Positions 1 through 6,232 of a stretch of 12,227 nt of DNA are shown here, one piece after another (the first letter of the stretch is position 1; every line of letters starts with the position of its first letter). Where the stretch lies: contig JAEZIW010000042.1 of the NCBI GenBank assembly GCA_023436525.1, positions 1 through 12,227 on the forward strand, in the 5' to 3' direction. Both the position numbers and the translations under genes were made by a program. Source of the DNA: Bacillota bacterium. Lineage in GTDB: Bacteria > Bacillota > Clostridia > Christensenellales > SZUA-584. The notes under the pieces are model-generated. The model had not been told where the DNA came from. It did not search any database and worked only from the letters and a program-made list of their open reading frames with translations.

Positions 1-1087
1 TCAGTTCATCAAGAACCGTGCTGTCAATCTTCTGGTCGGTTCCGGCCCATGCGCTGAAGCTCACGTTATAGTTGCGCGCCTTTGTAAAGCCTGCCGACTG
101 AAGGATAATCGTTGTGAATCCTGAACGGATACCGCCGGTGCAATACAGAACGATTTCGTCATCGGTGGTGTAGCCGAGAGCCTCCACTCTCGCCCTGATC
201 TGAGCGGGTGTCAGCAGCGTTCCGTCGGCGTTGTAGAAGTCCTTAAACCAGATGTGCTTGGAATTCGGAATGCGCCCTTTTGTCTTCTCACCATAATTCT
301 TAAGGCCTGCATATTCCGCATCTTCTCTCGTATCCAACAGTTTCAACGTGTCAAGATTCGCTGCAAGATAATCTGTTTCGGCAATGAGGTTTTCATTAGG
401 ATTGGCTTTGGGCCCTGTGACCGGCGTGATTTTTGTGGCTTCTGTCGACACTTCACCGCCGGCATCCTGCCACGCTTTGATACCGCCATTAAGAATAAAC
501 GTGTTTGTCAAACCAAACACACGGAACGTCCAAAGCTGGCGGCCCTCTTCGCCCCAGCCTGCCTGTGTATCGGTGTAAATTACAACCGGCTTTGTGCCAT
601 CAATGCCCAAATCACCGAATAATTTAGAAAGCTCGTCATACGACTTGATATGTGCCCAATCGCCGCTCGCCTGATCAACGCCCACGTTAGACCATTCCTG
701 CCATGTGGCACGAACCGCATTCGGCAGATGCCCTTTATCGTATGCTTCCTGTGCGCGGGCATCCAGCACGATCACGTTATCGTATTCTTTCTGAAGCTTT
801 TCCACAGTGTACACATAAGAATCAAACAGCTCCTGATCGCCCTCTTTTTCAGTGACGTCAGTGGGGGCCGGAAGAACCTCTGAATTGTTGTCTCCCGTTC
901 TGATGGCTCTCGTTGTTTCGGCTGGCGTTGCCGATACGCTGGCGGAAGCTGATTCGGTTGCAGCTGCTGTTTCTGAAGCTGAAGCCGATTCAGAGCTTTG
1001 GGACGCAACAGGTGCTGCGCACGCTGCAAAAGCGGAAACCGCAAGCACAAATACCAATAACAAAGCGACTAATTTTATGTTTTTCAT
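1..1087 (-). CDS. Tandem-rhodanese sulfurtransferase lipoprotein (C terminus cut by window edge)
   Basis: The reading frame starts at ATG 1087-1085 and stays open to base 1, giving 362 codons with no stop. An AAGGAGA ribosome site lies at 1100-1094. The N terminus has Lys residues, a hydrophobic run (about 5-20) and a lipobox-like F-A-A-C ending at Cys23, so the mature protein is probably lipid-anchored outside the membrane. A Ser/Ala/Glu-rich linker (about 24-85) follows. Rhodanese domain 1 (about 90-212) has the motif LDARAQEAYDKGHLPNA, but its loop at 171-183 has no Cys, so it is probably catalytically inactive. Domain 2 (about 236 onward) has LDTREDAEY and the active loop CTGGIRSG with Cys316. 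This inactive-then-active order is typical of thiosulfate/mercaptopyruvate sulfurtransferases, which move sulfane sulfur through a Cys persulfide. The true sulfur donor and acceptor are unknown. The gene follows a small Cys-containing ORF on the same transcript, which suggests control by sulfur status. The missing C terminus is probably short. Confidence 0.9.
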   Translation of the reverse strand, partial: MKNIKLVALLLVFVLAVSAFAACAAPVASQSSESASASETAAATESASASVSATPAETTRAIRTGDNNSEVLPAPTDVTEKEGDQELFDSYVYTVEKLQKEYDNVIVLDARAQEAYDKGHLPNAVRATWQEWSNVGVDQASGDWAHIKSYDELSKLFGDLGIDGTKPVVIYTDTQAGWGEEGRQLWTFRVFGLTNTFILNGGIKAWQDAGGEVSTEATKITPVTGPKANPNENLIAETDYLAANLDTLKLLDTREDAEYAGLKNYGEKTKGRIPNSKHIWFKDFYNADGTLLTPAQIRARVEALGYTTDDEIVLYCTGGIRSGFTTIILQSAGFTKARNYNVSFSAWAGTDQKIDSTVLDEL

Positions 1088-1129
1088 TTAGATTCTCCTT
1101 TTAATTTTTTTGGTTTGCTTTATTCATTT

Positions 1130-1207
1130 TCAGGCATTTATGCTTCGACATCGGCACGTAAGAATGGCTGCACTTGCAGAGAACGGGGTGCGTAGAATGT
1201 GTCTCAT
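1130..1207 (-). CDS. Candidate 25-aa cysteine-containing leader peptide upstream of the rhodanese gene
   Basis: ATG 1207-1205 is preceded at six bases by AAGGAGA (1220-1214), and the frame ends with TGA at 1132-1130. The peptide starts MRHILRTPFSAS and continues to an LTCRCRS segment, placing Cys18 and Cys20 seven and five residues before the end. It has no signal peptide or membrane helix. It ends 42 bases before the rhodanese start codon and sits about 54 bases after the predicted transcription start, so it lies inside the rhodanese mRNA leader. Cys-rich leader peptides that couple cysteine supply to expression of downstream sulfur genes are known in actinobacteria. By analogy I infer a regulatory, translation-sensing role here. 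No clear transcription terminator follows it, so control could be translational. A functional small protein, or a chance ORF, remains possible. The ribosome site and the pair of Cys codons argue against chance. Confidence 0.6.
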   Translation of the reverse strand: MRHILRTPFSASAAILTCRCRSINA

Positions 1208-1244
1208 CTGAAATCTCCTTTCGCTTCCGACTAAAAACTCTTTT

Positions 1245-1261
1245 CATATATGTTTTGTATG
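1245..1261. promoter_or_regulatory. AT-rich inverted-repeat operator candidate, copy 1
   Basis: CATATA-N5-TGTATG is an imperfect inverted repeat (5 of 6 positions) lying just downstream of the rhodanese -10 box, at the predicted transcription start. It is part of a 21-bp segment (1241-1261) repeated at 1310-1330 with 19 identical positions. A protein bound here would be expected to block transcription. The regulator is unknown. Confidence 0.45.
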
Positions 1262-1267
1262 AATTAG

Positions 1268-1296
1268 ATGGTAACATATCCCCATTCTTGCGTCAA
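1268..1296 (-). promoter_or_regulatory. Sigma-A-type extended -10 promoter for the leader ORF and rhodanese gene
   Basis: On the minus strand, TTGACG (1296-1291) is followed by a 17-base spacer and TACCAT (1273-1268). TGT immediately before the -10 box makes it an extended -10 promoter. The predicted transcription start is near 1261, giving about 54 bases of leader before the small ORF. Confidence 0.7.
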
Positions 1297-1313
1297 TCAT
1301 TATTTTAATTTTT

Positions 1314-1330
1314 CATATATTTTTTATATG
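1314..1330. promoter_or_regulatory. AT-rich inverted-repeat operator candidate, copy 2
   Basis: CATATA-N5-TATATG is a perfect 6-bp inverted repeat with a 5-bp spacer. It lies 17 bp upstream of the rhodanese -35 box and just upstream of a candidate -35 box for the divergent lacI-type gene. It is 69 bp from copy 1. The low complexity of the AT-rich sequence makes chance a real alternative. Confidence 0.45.
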
Positions 1331-1333
1331 TAT

Positions 1334-1404
1334 TTGAATTGCCTGTCATATTTATGTATACAATCAATTCTATGGACATAAATAACACAATGTGATAGTA
1401 TAAA
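1334..1404 (+). promoter_or_regulatory. Promoter region of the LacI-type regulator/GH3 unit
   Basis: Two candidates can be seen. TTGAAT (1334-1339) is followed after 17 bases by TATACA (1357-1362). Further on, TATAAA (1399-1404) has no convincing -35 box but sits directly before the palindromic operator at 1413-1430, where repression would be effective. I cannot choose between them by eye. Confidence 0.35.
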
Positions 1405-1412
1405 ATTACAAT

Positions 1413-1430
1413 TCCGAAACCGGTTTCGGA
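1413..1430. promoter_or_regulatory. 18-bp perfect palindrome, LacI-family operator
   Basis: TCCGAAACCGGTTTCGGA is a perfect palindrome with the central CG step typical of LacI/GalR-family operators. It ends inside the ribosome site (GGAGG, 1428-1432) of the LacI-type gene that follows. Autoregulation of the regulator and the downstream GH3 gene is the natural inference. In RNA the same bases could form a 7-bp stem with a CCGG loop that hides part of the ribosome site. Confidence 0.75.
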
Positions 1431-1440
1431 GGTGAAGGGT

Positions 1441-2454
1441 ATGTCTACGATTTATGATATTGCGAAATCCTGCGGACTGTCTCCGGCGACCGTATCCAAG
1501 GCATTAAGCGGCGCAACCGATGTCAGTGTGAACACAAGAAGAAGAGTTCGGCTGGCGGCCAGCAACCTGGATTATATACCCGACGGGCGCGCCAAGGGCT
1601 TGAGCCAGAATCGCACCTGGACGATCAGTGTGCTGTGTCAGGATGGATCCGACATGGGTCTTCGTCACTACCTTTTTGCGGCCATTATTGAAAGTTTTAA
1701 AAGCGTCGTTGAGCGGCACGGATATGATATCGTTTTTGTCTCCAATCAGGTGGGCAAGATGGGTTTGTCTTATTACGAACACTGCCGTTACAGAAAAGCA
1801 GATGGCGTGTTTATCGTGCACACCAACTTCTCATCAAAGGAAGCGACAGAGCTTATCGAAAGCGACATTCCCAAAATTGCTTTTGACTATTCGAATGCGT
1901 CAATCGGCTGTGTGACCACCGACTGTGATAAAAGCATGTCTCTGATATACAACCATCTGTATGATTTGGGCCACCGTCGCATCGTTTATATGCATGGAGA
2001 TACCCGATTTGTTACCAATATGCGCATACAAAGCCTGAAAAAAGCGATGGCGCAAAAAGGTCAGCAGCTTAAGCCAGAGGACCTGATTCAGTCGAAATAT
2101 TACTCCATTGACGGCGGATATCAATCGATGCGAGAGGTATTGCTGCGAAAAGAACGCCCCACCGCTGTGATTGCAAGCGATGACTACAGCGCGATCGGTG
2201 CGATTAACGCGGCCAAAGATGCCGGATTATCTGTGCCCGGGGATATATCGATGGTGGGTTTTGATGGGATTGAGCTCACGCAGTTTTTTACGCCGCAACT
2301 GACCACAATCCGTCAGGATACCACCGGCATTGGCGCAAAGGCCGCCGAGAGCCTCATCAAGCAGATGCTTGGTGTCGAAGGCGGAAAGCGGACTGATAAT
2401 ATCATACTGGAACCACAGCTGCTTGTCGGCAACAGTTGCAGGCGTATTAATTAG
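1441..2454 (+). CDS. LacI/GalR-family transcriptional regulator
   Basis: This 337-residue protein is full length for the family. The N-terminal helix-turn-helix (about 3-23, IYDIAKSCGLSPATVSKALS) is classic LacI. The hinge helix (about 46-58) has the PDGRAKGL segment, in which Leu54 matches the residue that inserts into the minor groove. Residues 61-337 form the periplasmic-binding-protein-like effector core, ending with the usual VGFDGIELTQFFTPQLTTIRQD stretch in two parts. I chose ATG 1441 because GGAGG (1428-1432) lies eight bases upstream. An in-frame GTG at 1432 overlaps that ribosome site and is unlikely to be used. The gene ends 10 bp before the GH3 gene, so the two form an operon, and the operator overlaps its own translation start. 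The effector is probably a sugar released from or taken up with the GH3 substrate (inference). Whether it represses or activates is not visible. Confidence 0.93.
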   Translation: MSTIYDIAKSCGLSPATVSKALSGATDVSVNTRRRVRLAASNLDYIPDGRAKGLSQNRTWTISVLCQDGSDMGLRHYLFAAIIESFKSVVERHGYDIVFVSNQVGKMGLSYYEHCRYRKADGVFIVHTNFSSKEATELIESDIPKIAFDYSNASIGCVTTDCDKSMSLIYNHLYDLGHRRIVYMHGDTRFVTNMRIQSLKKAMAQKGQQLKPEDLIQSKYYSIDGGYQSMREVLLRKERPTAVIASDDYSAIGAINAAKDAGLSVPGDISMVGFDGIELTQFFTPQLTTIRQDTTGIGAKAAESLIKQMLGVEGGKRTDNIILEPQLLVGNSCRRIN

Positions 2455-2464
2455 GAGAGTGAAT

Positions 2465-4555
2465 ATGGAGACGTATCAAGATCCGAACCTGTCTTTTGAG
2501 CAAAAAGCGCAGGCCATTGTATCAAAAATGACGGCAGAGGAGAAAGCGGGGCTGCTCCGTTATGATTCTCTGGCCGTTGAGAGGCTGGGGCTGCCCGCAT
2601 ACAACTGGTGGAATGAGACGTTGCACGGTGTGGCAAGAGGCGGCACGGCCACCATGTATCCTCAGGCCATCGCACTGGCAGCCATGTTCGACACCGATAT
2701 GTTATACGCCGTTGCGCGGGCATGTGCGTTGGAAGCGCGTGCAAAATTTAACGCCCACCGCAGACACGGCGACAGGGATATCTATAAAGGGCTCACGATG
2801 TGGACGCCCAATATCAATATATTCCGCGATCCGCGCTGGGGGCGCGGCCAGGAAACCTACGGAGAATGTCCGTATCTGACGTCGCGGCTTGGCGTGGCCT
2901 TTGTCAAAGGGCTTCAGGGTGACGGAAAGCATTTGATGGCCGCAGCGTGCGCGAAGCACTATGCCGGGCACAGCGGCCCCGAGGCAACACGCCACAGCTT
3001 CAACGCGCTTATTTCTGAAAAAGATCTGAATGAAACATACCTTCCCGCTTTTGAAGCGTTGGTAAAAGAAGCGCGCGTGGAGGGTGTGATGGGTGCTTAC
3101 AATCGGCTGAACGGAGAACCCGCTTGCGCGAGCCGTTACTTGATGGAAAAGCTGTCCAACTGGGGCTTCGACGGTTATTTTGTATCCGACTGCTGGGCCA
3201 TACGCGATTTTCATACACATCATATGGTGACGGCCACAGCCCCCGAATCGGCCGCCCTGGCGCTGAAGACTGGATGCGACTGCAATTGCGGCAATACATA
3301 TCTGCATCTGCTGGTTGCGCTTAAGGAGGGCCTGATCACCGAAGAACATCTGACACGGTCGGCTGTACGTCTCATGCGGACGAGAGCGCGACTCGGACTG
3401 CTGAATGACACCTGCGAATATGACAATATCGATTACGAGCTGGTGAGCTGCGACGCTCATAAAGCGCTTTCGCTTGAGTGTGCGCGGCAGTCAATGGTAC
3501 TGCTAAAAAATAACGGGCTGCTTCCGCTCGATAAAAGGGCCGTCAAAACCATCGGTGTTATCGGCCCTAACGCAGCGAGCATCGACGCGCTGCGCGGTAA
3601 CTATTACGGAACAGCCGACGAAATGATCACATTCTTAGACGGCATCCGCGCAGCGGTTGACGGACGGGTTTATTACGCGGAAGGCTGCCATTTATTCAAG
3701 GATCAGCTGCAGCCTCTTGCCATGCCGGGCGACGGCTACGCAGAAGCCATGATAGTGGCAGAACAATCGGATGTGGTCGTGCTGTGTGTTGGGCTTGATG
3801 CCACGATAGAAGGCGAAGAGGGCGATACGGGAAACGCTTTTGCATCCGGCGATAAGCCGAATCTGCTGCTGCCGGCCAGTCAGCGTGTGCTAATTGAGAA
3901 GGTGCTGGCCGTCGGCAAGCCAACCGTTGTCGTTCTTGCATCCGGCAGTTCGATCAATCCATTGGCAGACGCGGCAGACGCCCTCATACAGGTGTGGTAT
4001 CCGGGACAGATGGGCGGCAAAGCACTGGCCGACATTCTTTTTGGCGATGTATCGCCGTCGGGTAAGCTGCCGGTCACATTCTATCAATCCGTCGAACTGC
4101 TCCCGCCATTCGACGACTATGCCATGCTGAACCGCACATACCGCCATGCTTATAACAACGTGCTTTATCCCTTTGGCTTTGGACTAACCTATTCAAAAAC
4201 CGTTTGCCGTGATCTTCAGTATCATGTTCACGACGGCAAAGCCAGCCTGATTGTGGAAAACATCGGCCCGTACGACACGGATGAGGTGATTCAATTGTAT
4301 ATCAAAGACAATGATTCGTCATGGGCTGTGCCGAACCATAAACTGTGCGGGTTTAAGCGTGTCCATTTAAAAAAAGGAGAAACGCTGGACGTAACCTTGT
4401 CGGTGATGCCCGAAGCATTTGAAGTGGTGGATGATGCCGGACGCCGGTTCGTAGACAGTCGTCGCTTTACACTCTATGCGGGTGTCAGCCAGCCCGATGA
4501 ATTAAGCTGTCAGCTCTCCGGCTGCGTATGTGTTAAAACACACATCAGTCTTTAG
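2465..4555 (+). CDS. Glycoside hydrolase family 3, beta-xylosidase/beta-glucosidase type, cytoplasmic
   Basis: The protein has 696 residues. Start ATG 2465 has AGGAG at 2453-2457; the frame is open farther upstream, but only inside lacI. The N-terminal GH3 barrel (about 30-330) carries YNWWNETLHGVAR, WTPNINIFRDPRWGRG, AKHYAGHSG and VMGAYNRLNG. The nucleophile is Asp242 in FVSDCWA. The second domain (about 380-590) contains IEGEEGD, where Glu449 or Glu451 is the likely acid/base, and the family motif LLLPASQ. A fibronectin type III-like domain (about 612-685) ends the protein. These motifs match the clade that contains beta-xylosidases and related beta-glucosidases, which remove sugars from non-reducing ends with retention. 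The exact sugar cannot be read from sequence. There is no signal peptide, so the enzyme should act in the cytoplasm on oligosaccharides or glycosides brought in by the ABC importer encoded just downstream. It is cotranscribed with the LacI-type regulator. Confidence 0.93.
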   Translation: METYQDPNLSFEQKAQAIVSKMTAEEKAGLLRYDSLAVERLGLPAYNWWNETLHGVARGGTATMYPQAIALAAMFDTDMLYAVARACALEARAKFNAHRRHGDRDIYKGLTMWTPNINIFRDPRWGRGQETYGECPYLTSRLGVAFVKGLQGDGKHLMAAACAKHYAGHSGPEATRHSFNALISEKDLNETYLPAFEALVKEARVEGVMGAYNRLNGEPACASRYLMEKLSNWGFDGYFVSDCWAIRDFHTHHMVTATAPESAALALKTGCDCNCGNTYLHLLVALKEGLITEEHLTRSAVRLMRTRARLGLLNDTCEYDNIDYELVSCDAHKALSLECARQSMVLLKNNGLLPLDKRAVKTIGVIGPNAASIDALRGNYYGTADEMITFLDGIRAAVDGRVYYAEGCHLFKDQLQPLAMPGDGYAEAMIVAEQSDVVVLCVGLDATIEGEEGDTGNAFASGDKPNLLLPASQRVLIEKVLAVGKPTVVVLASGSSINPLADAADALIQVWYPGQMGGKALADILFGDVSPSGKLPVTFYQSVELLPPFDDYAMLNRTYRHAYNNVLYPFGFGLTYSKTVCRDLQYHVHDGKASLIVENIGPYDTDEVIQLYIKDNDSSWAVPNHKLCGFKRVHLKKGETLDVTLSVMPEAFEVVDDAGRRFVDSRRFTLYAGVSQPDELSCQLSGCVCVKTHISL

Positions 4556-4594
4556 ATTGTGGCGTCAGTGATGGTATGTATTCGGAACTCAAAC

Positions 4595-4630
4595 AAACGG
4601 GCACACGCTTTTGCATGCCCGTTTTCGTTT
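4595..4630 (+). terminator. Rho-independent-type terminator after the GH3 gene
   Basis: AAACGGGCA (4595-4603) pairs perfectly with TGCCCGTTT (4616-4624) around a 12-base loop, and a T-rich tail follows (GTTTTCGTTT). It lies 40 bp after the GH3 stop and separates the regulator/GH3 unit from the transporter unit. Confidence 0.75.
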
Positions 4631-4632
4631 AA

Positions 4633-4704
4633 AACGTATTTATTTTACCTGCTAATGTAAAGATTGTGCTCATATGATAGCAATACAGGTAAAAATAATA
4701 CGTT
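4633..4704. repeat. 19-bp imperfect inverted repeat upstream of the transporter promoter
   Basis: AACGTATTTATTTTACCTG (4633-4651) and CAGGTAAAAATAATACGTT (4686-4704) are inverted copies matching at 17 of 19 positions, separated by 34 bases. The core TTTACCT recurs at 4724-4730, where it forms the candidate -35 box of the binding-protein gene. Relative to a predicted start near 4759 the arms fall at about -126 to -108 and -73 to -55, a reasonable place for an activator. The AraC-type response regulator encoded downstream is a candidate binder (inference). Confidence 0.6.
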
Positions 4705-4723
4705 GAGTAGTAACGATATGCTA

Positions 4724-4752
4724 TTTACCTTAATTTAACTGAACGCTAGAAT
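4724..4752 (+). promoter_or_regulatory. Candidate promoter of the ABC importer operon
   Basis: TTTACC (4724-4729), a 17-base spacer and TAGAAT (4747-4752) fit a sigma-A promoter with a moderately weak -35 box, as expected for an activated promoter. The predicted start near 4759 leaves about 30 bases before ATG 4790. Confidence 0.5.
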
Positions 4753-4789
4753 TGTATCATCCCAAAATAATAAGGAGGATGGTTACCCC

Positions 4790-6118
4790 ATGAAAAAAGT
4801 CATTGCTTTAATGCTTGCACTGCTTTTCATCGTCTCACTGACCGCTTGCAGCGCACAACCTCAAGCGGTGAGCACGGAGCCCTCACCGGAAAAAGCATCT
4901 GTTGAACCTGAAAAAGCTTCGGCAGAAGCGCCGGAAGAACAGGTCACGCTGAGACTCTGGAGTATCGCGACCGAGAGCGACAACTACTACCACCCATACC
5001 TGGATGCGATTGCGCAATTTGAAACCGATCACCCGAACATCAAGATCGAGTATGAAACATTCGAAAACGAATCGTACAAAACAAAGCTTAAATCCGCCGT
5101 GGCAGCCAATGAGCTTCCGGACATCTTCTTTACCTGGGGCGGCGGTTTCTCACAGCCCTTCGTTGAAGCTGGCCGTGTTCTGAGCGTGGATGACGTATAT
5201 GCAAAATACGCAGAACAGCTGCCTGAAGTTATGCTGGGAAATCTGACTTACGATGGAAAGAAATACGGAACCGTTTACACGATGAACGTATCGATGTTGT
5301 TCTACAACAAAGCTATGTTCGCAAAGTATGGCTTAAATCCGCCCACAACGTTTGAAGAGCTTGCGAGTGTATGCCAGACGTTTATCGACAACGGAATCGT
5401 ACCGTTTGGTATCAGCGCCAAGGATATCTGGAGTCTGGCGATGACGCATGATGCGCTGACCCTCAAATCGGTGGGCCCGGATGCGCTGAGAAGCTGCCTG
5501 ACCAAGGACGGAAAAGTCAGCTACAATTCTGCCGATTTCCTCAACGCCTCAACCAAATTTGCCGAACTCGTGGCAATGGGCGCTTATAGCAAGAACGCCG
5601 TGGCGCTGAACAACGACGAAGCAACACAGACCTTCTATGATGGCGATGAGCCGATGTACATTACAGGAAGCTGGATGGTCAGCGATTTCTACACGAAGTC
5701 CAAAAATCCCGACGACTTTGGCTGCATACCGATCCCTGTTTTAAACTCACAAACAGCCAAAATTACCGACTTCATGGGCGGCCCTTCCGATTCTCTGATG
5801 GTTTCCGCGTCCACAAAGTACCCCGAAGAAGCCATGATGGCGATGTTTGAAATCAGCAAGAACATCTCGAAAAACGCATTCCTGTCGGGCAGCGGCATTG
5901 CGGCATGGCAAGTTGACTATGATGTTAACTCCGTCAGACCGCAGACTCAGGAAATTGCCGCGCTGGTTCAGGATGCCACATCGTTCACGCTTTGGTTTGA
6001 TACGCTGATGGAATCAGAGGATGCCGGTGTGTATCTTGAAAACCTGCAGCAGCTGTATCTTGGAGACATTACTCCCGAGAAGTTCGTTGAGCTGATGGCG
6101 ACACAGCTGGGAGTATAA
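4790..6118 (+). CDS. Sugar ABC transporter substrate-binding lipoprotein (family 1)
   Basis: The protein has 442 residues. Its signal peptide ends in the lipobox LTAC with Cys20, so it is probably anchored to the outer face of the membrane. A Glu/Pro/Ser linker (about 21-50) repeats PEKAS-like units. The solute-binding fold runs from about 52 to the end, with an N-terminal strand VTLRLWS, the NELPDIFFTWGGG segment and GEPMYITGSWMVSDF-like features of CUT1 binding proteins (here DEPMYITGSWMV). It captures an oligosaccharide or glycoside and delivers it to the two permeases that follow. The ribosome site AAGGAGG (4772-4778) is 11 bases from the start, slightly long. The GH3 gene on one side and the permeases on the other support carbohydrate uptake, but the ligand is not identifiable by eye. 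Confidence 0.92.
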   Translation: MKKVIALMLALLFIVSLTACSAQPQAVSTEPSPEKASVEPEKASAEAPEEQVTLRLWSIATESDNYYHPYLDAIAQFETDHPNIKIEYETFENESYKTKLKSAVAANELPDIFFTWGGGFSQPFVEAGRVLSVDDVYAKYAEQLPEVMLGNLTYDGKKYGTVYTMNVSMLFYNKAMFAKYGLNPPTTFEELASVCQTFIDNGIVPFGISAKDIWSLAMTHDALTLKSVGPDALRSCLTKDGKVSYNSADFLNASTKFAELVAMGAYSKNAVALNNDEATQTFYDGDEPMYITGSWMVSDFYTKSKNPDDFGCIPIPVLNSQTAKITDFMGGPSDSLMVSASTKYPEEAMMAMFEISKNISKNAFLSGSGIAAWQVDYDVNSVRPQTQEIAALVQDATSFTLWFDTLMESEDAGVYLENLQQLYLGDITPEKFVELMATQLGV

Positions 6119-6160
6119 TACAGAACGTTTTGTTTAAGCAAAAATGAATGATGAGCTTTT

Positions 6161-6192
6161 AGCGGCCTCCCCGCAAAAACCGGGAGGCCGCT
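6161..6192 (+). other. Intercistronic GC-rich hairpin between binding-protein and permease genes
   Basis: AGCGGCCTCCC (6161-6171) pairs perfectly with GGGAGGCCGCT (6182-6192) around a 10-base loop. An A-rich run, not a T-rich run, follows, so it is not a standard intrinsic terminator in either direction. Hairpins at this place in binding-protein operons often stabilise the upstream mRNA and keep the binding protein in excess over the permeases, and that is the likely role here. Confidence 0.65.
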
Positions 6193-6232
6193 GCTCTAAA
6201 AAAGTTGTATTGCCAATAACGAGGGGAGAATT

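Noticed and set aside
1432..1440. GTG start adding three residues to the LacI-type regulator
   Set aside because: The GTG overlaps the last base of the GGAGG ribosome site, while ATG 1441 has normal spacing and begins the conserved family N terminus.
2702..3460. 252-codon leftward open frame inside the GH3 gene
   Set aside because: It is antisense to a strongly conserved GH3 catalytic domain, shows no recognisable motif and no ribosome site was seen; a shadow frame of a GC-rich gene.
4533..4546. TGTGTT-AA-AACACA inverted repeat at the GH3 3' end
   Set aside because: It is inside the coding sequence, low in complexity, and has no terminator tail; probably incidental.
4779..4793. Four-codon ORF (ATG GTT ACC CCA TGA) overlapping the binding-protein start as ATGA
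   Set aside because: Its ATG abuts the AAGGAGG with no spacing, so initiation there is unlikely; it is best seen as part of the leader of the real gene.
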